Assembly (NCBI GenBank): GCA_009760855.2
Contig: WPIO01000021.1
Span: 5,703,001 to 5,767,000 of the forward strand
DNA: 64,000 nt
DNA from: Cristatella mucedo
Lineage: Eukaryota; Bryozoa; Phylactolaemata; Cristatellidae
Direction: 5' to 3'
A program made the position numbers and the translations under genes. The notes beneath the pieces are model-generated. The model was not told the origin of the DNA and did no database searches. It saw nothing but the letters and a program-made list of their open reading frames with translations. Positions 1 through 11,508 of the stretch are shown here, piece after piece (the first letter of the stretch is position 1; the number at the start of each line of letters is the position of its first letter).

Positions 1-400
1 GCACCCTTGAGCAGGCATCCCTGAAATGAAATGTAATATATCTCCGTCTGTACTTGTGGGTGTTAAGCCAGAGAGTTTTGTATAGCACACTCACAGCCAA
101 AGCGGCTTTCGGTACGCATTCGATAGCCAACAGACTTCATCCCATGAAAAAAAGAGAAAGTGGGAAGCATAGCAGAGTCAGGAGAGCAGTTGAGGTAGTG
201 AGTAGCATGGAGGTGGTAGCTCAGTACCGCTGAAAAGGATGAGCCACAGTCGGCAGTAGGAGAGTAGTTGTCGTTGTGTAAGAATTGTGGAAGCGAGTTG
301 GACAGTCGAGGACCTGCAGAGCTAAAGCTTCTGTCGCCAACGTTCTTTAAGCGGAGGAATGGAACAATTAAGTAGGCTTGCAAGAATATGATCGAGTCTG
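1..400 (-). repeat. LINE (L2/CR1-like) 3' end
   Basis: On the minus strand a reading frame from 383 to 63 has the typical C-terminus of L2/CR1-type reverse transcriptases, with 'LKNVGDRSFSSAGPRLSNSLP' giving the conserved V-G-D-R-(A/S)-F-S...P-R-L-x-N-S-L-P pattern. The frame is only 106 codons, so just the 3' end survives. The segment from about 61 to 230 is closely similar, inverted, to 58617-58765 inside piwi intron 1, so this is a dispersed family. Non-functional fragment. Confidence 0.75.
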
Positions 401-554
401 CCGACAGCTAGAGAGATGACCAGCACTTGCAGACAAGCAGGAGATCAAACAGATGGCGTGGTTACTCCCGCGTATAGAGGAGAAGCCAAATGGCGCCGGT
501 AAGAGGTGCCACAGGGAGAGCTGCGCCACACCTCCCAGGTGTGGGCTGCGCCAC

Positions 555-650
555 ACCTTATTGTATATAAATCCCCCTAGCTGGATCACACCTAAAGCTG
601 GTTTCAGTCGCCTCAGGTGTTCCAATCCAGGTGTGGGATTTATATAAAAC
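555..650. repeat. left terminal foldback module
   Basis: An imperfect palindrome: TTGTATATAAATCC followed by AGCTGG on the left arm, and CCAGGTGTGGGATTTATATAAAAC on the right arm (written here as motif only; the core is GATTTATATA). Its reverse complement resembles 11340-11400 over several dozen bases. It is either part of a Polinton terminal inverted repeat or an independent foldback MITE family. Confidence 0.55.
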
Positions 651-1540
651 ATTGCTATTTACCAATATCACGCGTTTTTTCCAATACTAATATTTTTTCA
701 GGTGTGTTATTACTTAAGTCAGTAGCTACAGCTAGCTACAGTGGTTTTTAATTTTGTTATATAGTAATCAAATAATATATATAAATGTGATTTGTATTGA
801 GTTCATATGGCGAGTAAGTAATTTGTTGATAATTTTTACGTTAAATTATTTTTTATATAATATTATGGAGAATTGTAGTGGAGTTTCACGTTCATTTCCT
901 ACTGAAGTCGAAAAAACTTTATCAGTTACAGATGATGTATTTTCTAGTAAGAAAGCTATTGCAGCTTGTTTAGTTTCATGCTTACTTGCTAGTTATTTAT
1001 TAAAAGATAAATGCACTACCACAATTGAAAGAGGGTTTAAGGTATGCCCAAGTTGGAAATTAGCTAAGTTATTTTTGATTAAATAATGGTGAATTTTTAC
1101 CTCGGTTCTTGAATTTTTCTTAAGTTTAATCCTGATCCCATTTTAGCAGCTATGAAATATATATGTCAGGCTTAGTTCATATTAAATTACTTAATTTTTT
1201 TCTCACAAACTGTCTTAATTCTGTTTATCGAACTTTAAATTGTCCATTACACTTACGCATGTGAGAAGCAAAAGTGGGAATTTCTAAGTTAATACCAAAA
1301 GTTTCATCATCAGTAAGTTTAAGCCCACTAGGAATATCATGATATAGGAATGAATACACCACAGGAAATCAGATATATATTATTTTGCCCTGGAAGAGCT
1401 CAAACTTTTGCAAAGTTACTAAAATAATACAAATGCTAAAATCTTATTTCAGAAATTATATATACATTGGTAAAGACTGCTGTTTTATATGAGAACTATA
1501 TTGCCGCAACACATGATGAAGTGACACATGTGAACGTCGT
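650..1540. other. AT-rich stretch, no recognised gene
   Basis: A 110-codon frame (754-1086, plus) starts in AT-rich sequence and has a Cys-containing hydrophobic stretch near its C-terminus, but I recognise no family and similar frames arise by chance here. The rest shows no coding pattern. Confidence 0.4.
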
Positions 1541-1544
1541 AGTT

Positions 1545-2024
1545 GCCGCATCACATTACTTCTCGCCGACCTGCACTGGCTACCAGTCAAGCAACGGATC
1601 GACTTCTAGATTTTGTCACTCACTTTTAGGTTACTTCATTCTTTGGCTCCAGCCTATCTATCAGATCTACTCCCCCACCAGGCCAAGCATCGTACCACCC
1701 GCTTTTCGGAATCTGACAGTTTACTAATACCTCGTACAAACCTTAAATCCTTTGGAGACCGAGCATTTAGTTCGTATGCTCCCAAAGCCAGGAACTCACT
1801 CCCGACTTGCGTCACAACATTCCCGGACTTAACCCCATTTAAAAAGAATTTTAAAAGCACACATATTTAGGACAGAATTTAGTGGGTCCCTGTGATTCGT
1901 CCTTTATATGCTTATGCGTGCTGACGCTGTGCTTGCTGCCACTAACCACACTTGCATGCTGACCCTGTGCATGTGACCCCTAACCATGTTATACATGTTG
2001 TTTGTTTATCAAACATGATACCGC

Positions 2025-2040
<16 letters not shown>
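1545..2040 (+). repeat. LINE (L2/CR1-like) 3' end nested in the Polinton
   Basis: Plus-strand translation around 1567-1868 gives 'DLHWLPVKQRIDF' and 'SFGDRAFSSYAPKARNSLP', the C-terminal end of an L2/CR1-type reverse transcriptase, broken by at least one stop or frameshift. From about 1870 an untranslated region follows ('GTGGGTCCCTGTGATT' onward) that matches, inverted, 2745-2945. The copy stops at a (TA)n tract at about 2030, before the usual hairpin and ATT tail. Confidence 0.8.

Positions 2041-2072
<32 letters not shown>
2030..2072. repeat. (TA)n microsatellite
   Basis: About twenty uninterrupted TA dinucleotides replace the 3' tail of the preceding LINE copy. Confidence 0.95.
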
Positions 2073-2679
2073 GAGTTTGATTATTATAAGATATATTTTT
2101 CTATGAAACATCACACATGGATCATGATGAGATTTATTAATTGCGCAATCAAAAAGATAAACTTGGCTTAAATAACTTGACTTAAAACAAAAAACTTCTG
2201 AGGTGCATTCGCAAGAGATGAACTATCAAAGATGACACCAAAAGAGAAAATGGAGCTGGGATAAGTAATACTGGCAAATATGACCGTGCAATCTACGAGT
2301 CAATTGTAGTAAAAAAACGGGTTCCTAATTGCTTTTACTTTGACTCGTTTGGTGCAGTGCCAGTGCGAGAAGTCTTAGATTACCTTGGAACTATACTAAG
2401 TTTCTCAACTTTCAAACTACAGAACTATAGCGATGCAGACCGCTGGCGAAGATCGCTAATATTCTTAAAGTTAGTGAAATTAAACTGATTTTTGGACCAC
2501 ATAGGAATTACTTTTGAATTAATTTTTATATTAAACACATTTTTTTCTATTTGTAGTGAAAAATGGAATCAACATTTAGACCCGTTTGTGCTTCAAGCCA
2601 AGTGCAAGAAAAGAAAATCAAGGATTTTTGAGAATCCAAAGATCATGATCCTTATAGGAAAACCAGTTAGAATCCAAGT

Positions 2680-3040
2680 TAATAATAATAATAATAATAA
2701 AACACCTAATAAAACGCCCTCAGATAACTCAATCTCTTTCTAGGTGCTTTAAATTTGCTGCAAAGGAAACACGACCAGATGGTTAGTGGTAGCATGCTCG
2801 ATAAACATTAAGAATAAACATGGTTACGGGTGATATGCACAGGGTCAGCATGCAAGTGTGGTTAGTGGCAGCATGCACAGTGTCAGCACGCATAAGCACC
2901 TGAAGGTAAATCACAGGGACCCACTAAATGCAGTGTTAAATAGGTGCGTTTTAAGTTTTTTTTTAATCTGGTCAAGTAAGGGGATTTCGTGACGCAAGTC
3001 AGGAGTGAGTTCCAGGCATGTTGAAGAAAACGTTTTCAAG
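2680..3040 (-). repeat. LINE 3' end, opposite orientation
   Basis: Read on the minus strand: a decayed reverse-transcriptase C-terminus, then the same 3' untranslated region as 1870-2030, then the terminal hairpin GCACCTAGAAAGAGATTGAG...CTGAGGGCG, then a (TTA)n tail (AATAATAAT on plus at 2682-2700). The tail shows that retrotransposition was primed at its 3' end. Together with 1545-2040 it makes an inverted LINE pair inside the Polinton. Confidence 0.8.
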
Positions 3041-3590
3041 GATTCTAAGCCGTATCTAAACGCATATTGCTATATCTCTCCAGAAGTTTGAGACTAAGTA
3101 GGGGAATTATTGAGCAGGCATGTAATGCTTTTGATATCTATGATTGCGACATACATCAGAGATCAACAATTGGTGTTCGATTTGACTCTGGAGATCGTCC
3201 TAGCGTGTTTTAAAATCAACAAAATAAACTTATTAAAATTGCCAAGCCTGAAAAAATCATTCAGAAATTAGGTACCGACTTCCCAAAAACAGGACTTCTC
3301 GATAGTAGTTTTTCGACAAAAGATATTCCAATATGCTCCAAAGCTTAACTATCGATTAAAAATCAACCAAGTTAAGATCTGTCCTGCTCCTCCTGGAGAA
3401 TGTGGAGCCTTTAATCCTGTGGGCTTTTAAACTTGAAAGTGATTAAACTAAAAAAGAAAAAAACAAAATCATTAGATTAATTTAAGTTAACTTTTTTCAA
3501 GTCTTTTTTGAGTTACTTCTGCCATTCTGTTGAATATAATCCGGGCGTAATTTCAGATTTTACTAATACTTGAATGATTAGAAACTTTGT
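3040..3590. other. degenerate Polinton interior
   Basis: AT-rich sequence between the nested LINE and the fibre-like gene. I see only short, interrupted frames and recognise nothing. Confidence 0.35.
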
Positions 3591-3599
3591 CTTTCAAGA

Positions 3600-5830
3600 C
3601 GGCCTTTGGCTAGACCCTATAGATTTAGTTTTATTCGGTGGCCTGAAAGTAGCTTCGAGTTTTGGTCTTTAGAGAGATTTATTCGTAATATTTGCCTGCC
3701 ATTCTTATTAACGAAAATAAAAGATAGTTTGGTTACTGACCTAAGTTTAGAAAACAACATAATAACATAACTTGGATATCCAGTGAATGATTCTGACCTT
3801 ATTAGATTAGAGTATGCTTTAAGAAACTAGTGATTTCTCTGGAAATTCTGCAATCAACGTTTCCGGATGAATGGCAACTATAAATTATAGAAAACAAACG
3901 AAATCAGGAGCAATAATTAGTTTTCAACTGAACTATGCTAACATAAAAGGTATCAGTGGTAACTCAGCAGATGGTACTGGATACCAGAGTAACAGACCTT
4001 ACACACTGATTAACTATGGGCTTCTAAAAAATATGTCTCAGTTCTTTGGAGGTGTGTCTAATGGAACTTTAGAGCCAGGTACTAACTTAATTATAAATAT
4101 TGGAAATTCAGACATTGTAAGCAAGAAAATGGTTGACTTTGCAAGAAAAACTTCATATGTTAGGTTTCTTCGGATTACAGGTTATCCAAGCTTTTTACAA
4201 ATAAAATCGTTTGTAATTTTTCAGTTGTAAAAATTAATGGAACAGGAGCAGAAATTGCAGTTCAACAGGTTACTCCTGCTGATTTGTCTGTTGTAGACAT
4301 GAAAGGAAACAAAATTGGTTTTGCTACTCCAGTTCCAACTTTCATTCCTGGTACCACAAGCATTCAGAATGTTATAAGTAGTGTTCTATGGTTTACTGAT
4401 AAAAAAGGAGTATTTCTAGAGTTAACTGATGACAACACTTACGGTGTCTCTGGAACTCCGATGTTAGTCGTCGGGATCGATGGCTTATGTAGGTATATAA
4501 TCAATAACTTTTACGTAGACACTTCAGTAAGTTATGTAGACATTCTTGTGAATACAGTATAGAGCAGAAAAAGAGGATGTCTCTAGGATACAGAAAGAAA
4601 GGTTCTCAAGCAAAGAACTGGTGATACACTTTCTGGGCCTCTGAATATGAACGGGAATCTAACAAAGAACTTAGGTGATCCTGTTGACCTTTGAGGTGCA
4701 GTTCATCGTAAATACATTGATCCTAGTTTTGTTACTAAGGTTTCTAGAGGTACTAATGCTGATGGAGACCTTGATATGAATGGACACCATTTTATAGATC
4801 TTGCGAATCCTGTAAATCATTCAGATGCTGCTACTAAAGATTACGCAGACGCTAAGCTATCACTAACAGGTGGTGAGGTTACTGGAGCTTTAACTGTAAA
4901 AGGATAGATTTCAGTTAGCAGCCCACCATATTCAGCTAATAATGTACCAAACAAAGATTACTTAGACAATAATTTTGTGAAGTCAGCTGGAGATACTATG
5001 AAAGGTAATTTAGATATGTTAGGAAATTCCGTTAGAATCACAAGTGATCCTTTTGATCCTAATGATGGCACTTGGCTCGGTTACCTAAATAGTGTAACAT
5101 ATGGAAATATAATGACAGTAATCGTTGATGGAATAATGGATGGCACGCAAAGTATAACTATAAATGATCCCAGAGTTCAAGGAAAGTGGATTAGTAAACT
5201 AGGAGATGTAGTTCTGCGAGGAATGATAACTGGATCGTGTTATTCGGGCCCAAATAAAGTAAGGAGAGTACTTATGCCTCCAATGGATACATATCCTGCA
5301 CAAAGTGAAAAATTTTCAGGAGGTTATATGTTGGATAGTAATAAAAAAAAATTAAATTTGAAATTATATTTTTTAGATGTAGGCAAGTCATTTTTAATCC
5401 AACAATAAAAATATATGTTTATATAGCCATAAGATAAAATGCTTGCAAGAAATTATTTAGATATGCGAGGAGCGTTAAATCTTATAATACAAAATTACGA
5501 ACCTCGAAAATACTGTTGATGTCTCAGAAACAGCTAGTAAAACTTGTTCTGACAATAAATACCTAAGGAAAGATTCAGATTTGGTGGTAATGAGGAAATG
5601 TATCTGCCAACTCTAAAAAATGTGAGAGGATTGGTACCGAACAATTGAAGTGATATAACCACTAAAAATAATTTAGATGACAATGTACACGTGAAAATGA
5701 ATTAATTAAAGGTAACCTGAAAGTAAATCAATTGGTTAATATCGGAGGGACTTCAGAAGCATTTTATACGAACTCTCTTGCATCTATTTTGATTTTTATC
5801 TGAGAAAATAATTAAGTATTCCTTAAAAAT
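3600..5830 (+). pseudogene. fibre-like repeat protein gene of the Polinton-like element, broken
   Basis: The plus strand encodes a series of modules of the form D-T-M/L-x-G-x-L-x-M-x-G-N followed by L-x-x-P-V-x-x-x-D-A-x-x-K-x-Y-x-D, the repeat seen in phage tail-fibre and collar-like proteins and in related genes carried by some animal Polinton-like elements. Clear modules: about 3745-3830 ('LGYPVNDSDLIRLEYAL'), 4620-4720 ('GDTLSGPLNMNGN'), 4755-4850 and 4930-5040 ('GDTMKGNLDMLGN'). The longest open pieces are 3871-4230, 4284-4562 and 4977-5408. Stops and frameshifts lie between about 4230 and 4250 and after 4560, 4690 and 4905. A trimeric attachment or structural fibre is the likely ancestral role, inferred from repeat type only. 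Confidence 0.55.
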
Positions 5831-6095
5831 AAAGTAGAACTAAAGTCTATTCCTGTGTTTGGGGTTCTAACTGTTCCAAGAGTAATTAGTATAGGAAAAA
5901 ATGAATGGTGATAATTCTTTATCTAGGTTGTCTGATGTAAAGATAAAAAAGCCAATTTACTCAAAACTAATAATAAGATTAAATATCTTGATCAAGCTCC
6001 GATGAATGCTGTAAATAGTATTATTGATCATTTTATATTATTAGGTGCAAAACTAGTACTGTAGACTTATTAGAAATATTTTTAGTAGTTATATT

Positions 6096-6518
6096 ATGCA
6101 AGGTTTTGTAAAATTAAATGTTGCAATATAGATAAAAGACGAAAGATCAGTTATAGTTACAAACTATTGTCATCGTTATTTTAATCCAGGAAAGTTTCCT
6201 TATAATTTAGATCCTCCTAAATACTTTGGAATAGATAATAATATTGAGCTATTAAGTGATTTTATAACAAACTTTAGCATTGTTGATTTTTATCCAGGAA
6301 CTCAAGGTTTAACTAATTATACAATACAAATTATTATATTTTCAATTAGTTATGATAAATTATATCCTGTTTTAAGTAATCCAGACCTTATTGATGAAAT
6401 TACTGGCCTTACTGGTAACACTCCAGGTCCTGATGATTGTGTTGAAATAGGCTTGAAAAGAGGAGTAACATTCTCAAAGTCAAATTCAATTATGTCTACA
6501 TTTTGCAAGGAATTATAA
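6096..6518 (+). pseudogene. unidentified Polinton-element ORF with one stop
   Basis: In frame from ATG 6096 to TAA 6518 there are 141 codons, broken only by a TAG twelve codons in. The open part contains 'FNPGKFPYNLDPPKYFG' and 'GLTGNTPGPDDCVEIGL'. It has no transmembrane segment or motif I recognise. It follows the fibre-like gene on the same strand and faces the minus-strand genes, so it may be a small virion protein. That is a guess from position. Confidence 0.4.
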
Positions 6519-6675
6519 TTTCTTATGCCTAAACTTTCCAATCGAGATTTTCATGAAGGAATTCTTTTGGTTTGGTAAAGCCAGAACATAATCCAGAGTC
6601 TACTTCCTTTTTAATTCGTTTGGTTATTTCACTTTTTTTTAGAGTACGCATCCGACTATAAATTGTGTATAGCAT

Positions 6676-6939
6676 CTATTTTAAGTCGTTTAAAGACTCA
6701 GAGAAAGCAGAACCATCATAACATTTTTTAAAGATAGTTGCCATTTTGGGATCAGCATGATGAAGCCTTACAGATTTATATTCTTGGACAATTTTTAGGG
6801 TTTCTAGCAAAAAGCTTCGGATGCTTCTTCTATGCACCCTAGTGGGAGTGAGCCCTGAGACCCTGAAATTCGAGTATTGTTGTCCTTGTACTTCAGGGAG
6901 ACCATCAAGGCAGCAGGTTTCTATTGGAGTTGGATTCAT
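6676..6939 (-). CDS. hypothetical protein of the Polinton-like element
   Basis: An open frame of 87 codons with an N-terminal CC pair and a basic middle ('PTRVHRRSIRS'). No family recognised. It is the most distal of a run of minus-strand frames downstream of the polymerase. It may be a remnant rather than a whole gene, since neighbouring frames are broken. Confidence 0.35.
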   Translation of the reverse strand: MNPTPIETCCLDGLPEVQGQQYSNFRVSGLTPTRVHRRSIRSFLLETLKIVQEYKSVRLHHADPKMATIFKKCYDGSAFSESLNDLK

Positions 6940-6959
6940 TCTATATTATATTTAAAGTT

Positions 6960-7560
6960 AATTAATTAGCTGGAACTGGATCAGAAGGAGCTGTAGATGA
7001 ACTAGTGGAAGCTTAAGTTTCTGAACTAGATGAAGTAGACGAAGCAGTGGCAGCAGACGCTGAAGCTACCGCTGCCAGTGTAGCCTTTAGCCTAGCACTG
7101 GTACCATCAGAAATGTCAGTTAGAATTGCATAGCATTCATCTTTAACAATAGTTAAGATACTTGGTTTCCAGCCTGATACTCCTGAGACAATTGTGGAGA
7201 CAGTTGGAAGATGACTAGCAATCCAGGTTGTGCATGATGCAATTTCACCAGGAATATATGGAAGGTTATCAACCTTTGTCCTAACAGTAGCTTCAAGGTC
7301 AGCAGTTACTGTAGTTACTCTTGCAGATTACCTTTTGTGCTTCGGCGTCACATTCATCAATGTAGAGTTTCTTAACTGAGTTGTCAGTCATAAATGAGAT
7401 ATCTGAGTTAAGTGTTTGACCGTCGTAAGCAGTCATCCTAGATTTAAAAAGGTAAGCAAAATGTGACTTTAGAAGGATAGCAGAAGTAGCAAGATCGGGA
7501 TCAGTGATATCTAGAGTCTGTACAGATGCAGTTGATGTTCCTGAAATTTTCCTGTACTAG
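6960..7560 (-). pseudogene. Ala/Ser/Thr-rich hypothetical gene, frameshifted
   Basis: Minus-strand translation from about 7550 gives 'SVQTLDITDPDLATSAIL' and 'LKSHFAYLFKSRMTAYDG', shifts frame near 7325, and continues with 'VDNLPYIPGEIASCTTW' to an A/S/T-rich tail ending at about 6966. Two blocks of consistent coding composition joined by one frameshift suggest a single former gene of about 200 codons. Function unknown. Confidence 0.45.
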
Positions 7561-7582
7561 TATAAAAGAAAATTAAAAAGAA

Positions 7583-7873
7583 TTAAAGTGGTGTCATCTT
7601 AAAAATCTGGACTCCATCTTCAGTTACTGGAGATGTACTTTCATTTCTTTCTGAATCAAGTATCATGGTCATAATTTTACCTTGGTTTTCCATAGGTATG
7701 TGAAAGACATCACAGATTTAATTAAGAATAAATAACGAACCATCAAAATCAAGAATTAGTTTGTCTACCGAATGTTTAGAAATCCTTGGGTCTACTTTCT
7801 TCAGTTTACTTCGGCAACTGTTAAGTGCCATTTCACGAGATTGCTCATAGCTGAGTATTCTGGGCACGTCCAT
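7583..7873 (-). pseudogene. small hypothetical gene with an in-frame stop
   Basis: ATG at 7873 opens a 97-codon frame to TAA at 7583-7585 with one internal TAA after codon 52. The start 'MDVPRILSYEQSREMAL' is preceded by AT-rich sequence, and the frame downstream of the stop remains coding-like ('MENQGKIMTMILDSERN'). No family recognised. It sits between the acidic ORF and the A/S/T-rich gene, all on minus. Confidence 0.45.
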
Positions 7874-7892
7874 TTATATATAAAATCAATTT

Positions 7893-8042
7893 TTATTCTA
7901 AGCATGAGCAATCTGTTATTGATTCAGCATGACATAATTCACAGTTGACTTCAAGATCAGTATCAACTTCTGGCGATGGACATTCAGTGTCTGATTGCAG
8001 TTCTAGTTCGAATTCGGAATCATACTCTGAATCAGTATACAT
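7893..8042 (-). CDS. short acidic cysteine-containing ORF
   Basis: Minus-strand ATG 8042 to TAA 7893, 49 codons, strongly acidic ('YTDSEYDSEFELELQ') with a C-x-x-C...C-x-C ending ('CELCHAES', 'DCSCLE'). The frame is open upstream to about 8063, so the start is uncertain. It lies just downstream of the polymerase stop. Unrecognised. Confidence 0.35.
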   Translation of the reverse strand: MYTDSEYDSEFELELQSDTECPSPEVDTDLEVNCELCHAESITDCSCLE

Positions 8043-8093
8043 TTCATCACGAAGAATTTCAGACACCTTTCATAATATGGAATTTTTTAATTT

Positions 8094-11000
8094 TTAGGGA
8101 ATAATTATGTGCATTTTACAATCATGGCAATATCCTCCAGTTTCTTTGATTCTATAGTGACCATAAGCATAACTGTGGAGTCCGCAATTAAGCCAATATC
8201 GCTTAAAATCAAATGCTGATAAAGCCTTCTTATCCTGCCCTTTAGTAGTAATGTTACCTCCCTTTTATTGGATTTTATGAAATTCTCTAATCAAACTATC
8301 CTTGTATTTTTTATTGCATCTGCGTCTGCAACATCATCTCTAAATAATTTTTAGCAGTGTTTATACAGTTTAAATATGACTCACGAGTTAAAACTTTATT
8401 TTTAACAACGCTGACTGGTAAACCTTTAGCTTTAATCATAAATGGCTCATCTTCTCTAACAATCTTAACAGAATATAATTTTGGTTCTTAGTGCAAAAAT
8501 CTCTTCTATAGGTTTTCCTTAAACTTTATCTTTAAGAATCCCAAATTTCTCAGTATGAAACCAGTCCTTTATACTATCAATATCTGAGTCAAGAGTATCA
8601 CTTTCAATTTCTATAACTAAGGAGTCTGTGCAACAAGTAACTTAAGTTTCTTACCAAGCTTATGAAATAAAACGCCTCAGTAAAACATCTGCATGTTTAG
8701 TTTGGATAAGTCTAAAATTGACCTGCCTATGAACAATGGTTTGTTCCCGATGTAATTTAGCTATACGGAGACCTTTATTTACTATAAAGTGAAGATATGT
8801 ATAATGAGCGATGCATTTATACTTTAGTAAAAAATAATATTTAAGTTTCTGTGTGGGTGTTGAGCCTGGATCAAAAGCATTCTGATAATCAGAATATTCA
8901 CTTGGATCAATTACTCTAGCATAAGCAATAAGCAGGTAATCATTATGAAGATCATGTGATGCCTCTGGATATGCAATATCAATTTCCATACAGATTCCTT
9001 GAGGATAATCATGAGTTAGATTGATAAATCTTTAAGGAGGCTAATTAGAAATTAATCTTCCTCAATTACCAGTAGGTAAATACCATTTCATAACAAAAGG
9101 ATAAAGACTAACAGCGTCTCAATAGGTTATATTAATTATAGCTTTAATACTGTCCTATCCTAATACCTTTGGGTTATAAGTATAAAAACCAAGACCAGGC
9201 AGAGTGAGATGCAGATAAATAGTTAGAAGGATCTAATTTGAATAACCCACTAAGTCTATTCCTAAATGTTGGGAAACAATCTGCAAGTTGTGTGACATCT
9301 GCCATTAAATAATTATCATGATAGTCACCAAGATGTCTAAGGCCAAATTTAGCCATTACTTCTTTACCAAATTCATAATCTGCTTTAGAAATATCTTTAT
9401 TGAAACTTAATGAAGATCTAAAAGCTTAAATAGGTGGTAAAGTCGTTTATGAAAAGCTGTTAAAGAAATCAATGTATTCATAAGGATAGACTCCTTTTCT
9501 CACTACAATTTTTAAAATTTTATCACGATTCGTATCTGGATATGCTAGGATAGATATTTGCTTATGAACATTGAATTTTGATGGATTAATAGATACAGAT
9601 TTAACAATACTATCAAGAGAGCAATTCATAAAATAATAGTATCATTGATTCAAGGTCTTTAAGAGTGAGCATCATATACTTCTCCATCGTATTGGCAATT
9701 AGCTTTGCTAGAAAATCACATTTTGATAATGTTTTAACCACACAATGTAAATCATATCCTCGAAAGTTATGAAAGAATACTGGCATCTTCCAGTTCAAAG
9801 GAAAAATCTAGATAGTGTATTACATAATCTACGTGCTGCTCCTCTAAACCTACCAGTAAAATGATAAGGATCTCTGACTTTTTCATTATGAGCCAAAAAT
9901 ATTTCTTTATACATCCAACAGGAATCAGATCTTTCAAAAACACTTTCATCTTCTTCTAAAATACAAAGCTTAGCATATCCAGTATTATTTAATCTCTTCT
10001 TTATCATATTTACTGTTTTAAATAATTCAGCTAAGAATGAAGAAACACAATCCTCTGACCTCTAAATAAAACTAAGCAGTACCTGTCCAATCGACAATAA
10101 ATAAAGCAGCTCCACAAGGTACATGCATTGTATCAGGATATTGTTACTATACTTTTTGGGATCGCCGGTTTAGTGTTATAACATCTTCAAAATTTAGTTT
10201 TTATCTTCATGGATAATTCCATTAAAGTTGCAGATACCTTCGAAGCAAAGAGGATAAGTCTTTACACAAAGACTCTCGAAATCTGCTTAACAAACATATG
10301 GATACCCTATGAATCGATCAAAGTCATTAAATCTAATTTGTGTATCCTTCGGGATCTCTTAAGTAGTTGGATGACCATTAGTGCCGTTGCAAGTTTCCAA
10401 ATGCTTAGCTAGTAATTTTATATTAAAATATTGATCCAAACATCTATAGCAATACAAAAATGAATCTCCAGATTTAAGAGAATGACAAAATGCATTAGAT
10501 TTAGTAATCCGAATGTAACGTTCAATACCCTTACGTCTCCCTAGTAAAAAATTAACTTGCCTATTTAAAATATTTTCTGATGTAAAAATTGGATGACACA
10601 CCATAATGCGCAATAATTATCCCTGTTTTGAATATTAATACAAAACGTTTTACTAAAAATATACTTTTTGGAGATGGAATATAAATTGACCCTCTTTTTT
10701 GTATAAAATTATCAATAATACCAGTGAAAGACCTAATACCATATATAATCCATCCAGATCCAATAGAATTTTCAGATTCTGTCTCAACAATATCTTTTAA
10801 TAATGAAATTTGCTTAGATACCACAGAATTATATTTGTCTCTAGCATTTACAATTAACGGAGAAGTAGATACAAATGTAATGTCCTTGGAGTCTCGAGTT
10901 ATATTTTTCATAAATAGCTTAGCAAAAGTGTATAATCTAAGTGAAATAAACCTAATAAATACACTGGACAGTTCATTAGAATAAGAATTAACAATCTCCT

Positions 11001-11215
11001 CAAAGAAATCATCCGTCATGGTGCTTTTAATCATATCACCTCTTTGCTTTAACTTATAATACTCAATGTTGCCACTGACACCATCTCTTACTAACCTAAA
11101 AAGGAAACGCTCTTTTCTTGGTAAGTTAGATGGGATAACAGCATCAATATTTATAAGTCTTCTTGCTTCACTGTGAAAAAGCTCCTCCTTCCGACAAGAT
11201 TCATCTTATGTATAG
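8094..11215 (-). pseudogene. protein-primed DNA polymerase B (Polinton-type) relic
   Basis: Minus-strand translation in several frames recovers the ordered landmarks of protein-primed type B polymerases. There is an N-terminal region (10561-11034 and upstream), an HNH-like segment 'DPYHFTGRFRGAARRLCN' (about 9850), the exonuclease motif 'FFHNFRGYDLH' (about 9770), 'KGVYPYEYIDFFNSF' (about 9460-9510), 'GDYHDNYLMADVTQLAD' (about 9290) and the palm segment 'MEIDIAYPEASHDLHNDYL' (8989). Then come motif C, degraded to 'CCTDS' near 8620, and a C-terminus 'DFKRYWLNCGLHSYAYGHY' ending at TAA 8094. It would have replicated the element from a protein primer. At least six frame changes and several stops make it inactive. 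A plus-strand frame at 10724-10984 is a shadow. Confidence 0.85.
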
Positions 11216-11335
11216 TATAAAAAAAATTATTAAAAAAATCATTACCAAATTACTATATAAAAACCTACAGCTAGTGTAAATAGTGACTTACTTAATAAAC
11301 CACCCGGGAAAAACATTAGTATTGAAAGAATGATA
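11215..11335. other. AT-rich spacer before the right terminus
   Basis: About 120 bp of AT-rich sequence between the polymerase N-terminus and the terminal modules. It may hold the polymerase promoter, but no specific element can be assigned. Confidence 0.3.
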
Positions 11336-11508
11336 TTGGTAAATAACAGTGTTGTATATAAATCCCACAGCTGGATGGGAATAGCTGGGGCGAGTGAAAT
11401 GAGCGCCAGGTTGTATATAAATCACTCAGCTGGATGGGAACAGCTGGGGCGATAAAATGAGCACCAGGTGTAATCCAGCCAGGTGTGGATTTATATACAA
11501 CACAACTA
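11335..11508. repeat. right terminal modules
   Basis: Two direct copies of TTGTATATAAATC...AGCTGGATGGGAA.AGCTGGGGCGA (from 11341 and 11410), followed by an inverted copy ending GGTGTGGATTTATATACAAC at about 11502. The second and third form a foldback of about 95 bp like the one at 555-650. This supports an inverted-terminus element or a pair of MITEs at the two ends. Confidence 0.6.

Noticed and set aside
3600-5408. Bacterial or phage contamination suggested by the fibre-like protein
   Set aside because: It is AT-rich like its neighbours, continuous with the Polinton-type polymerase between matching ends, and decayed like the rest of the element.
10724-10984. Plus-strand ORF within the polymerase region
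   Set aside because: Shadow of the minus-strand polymerase N-terminus, which shows family motifs.
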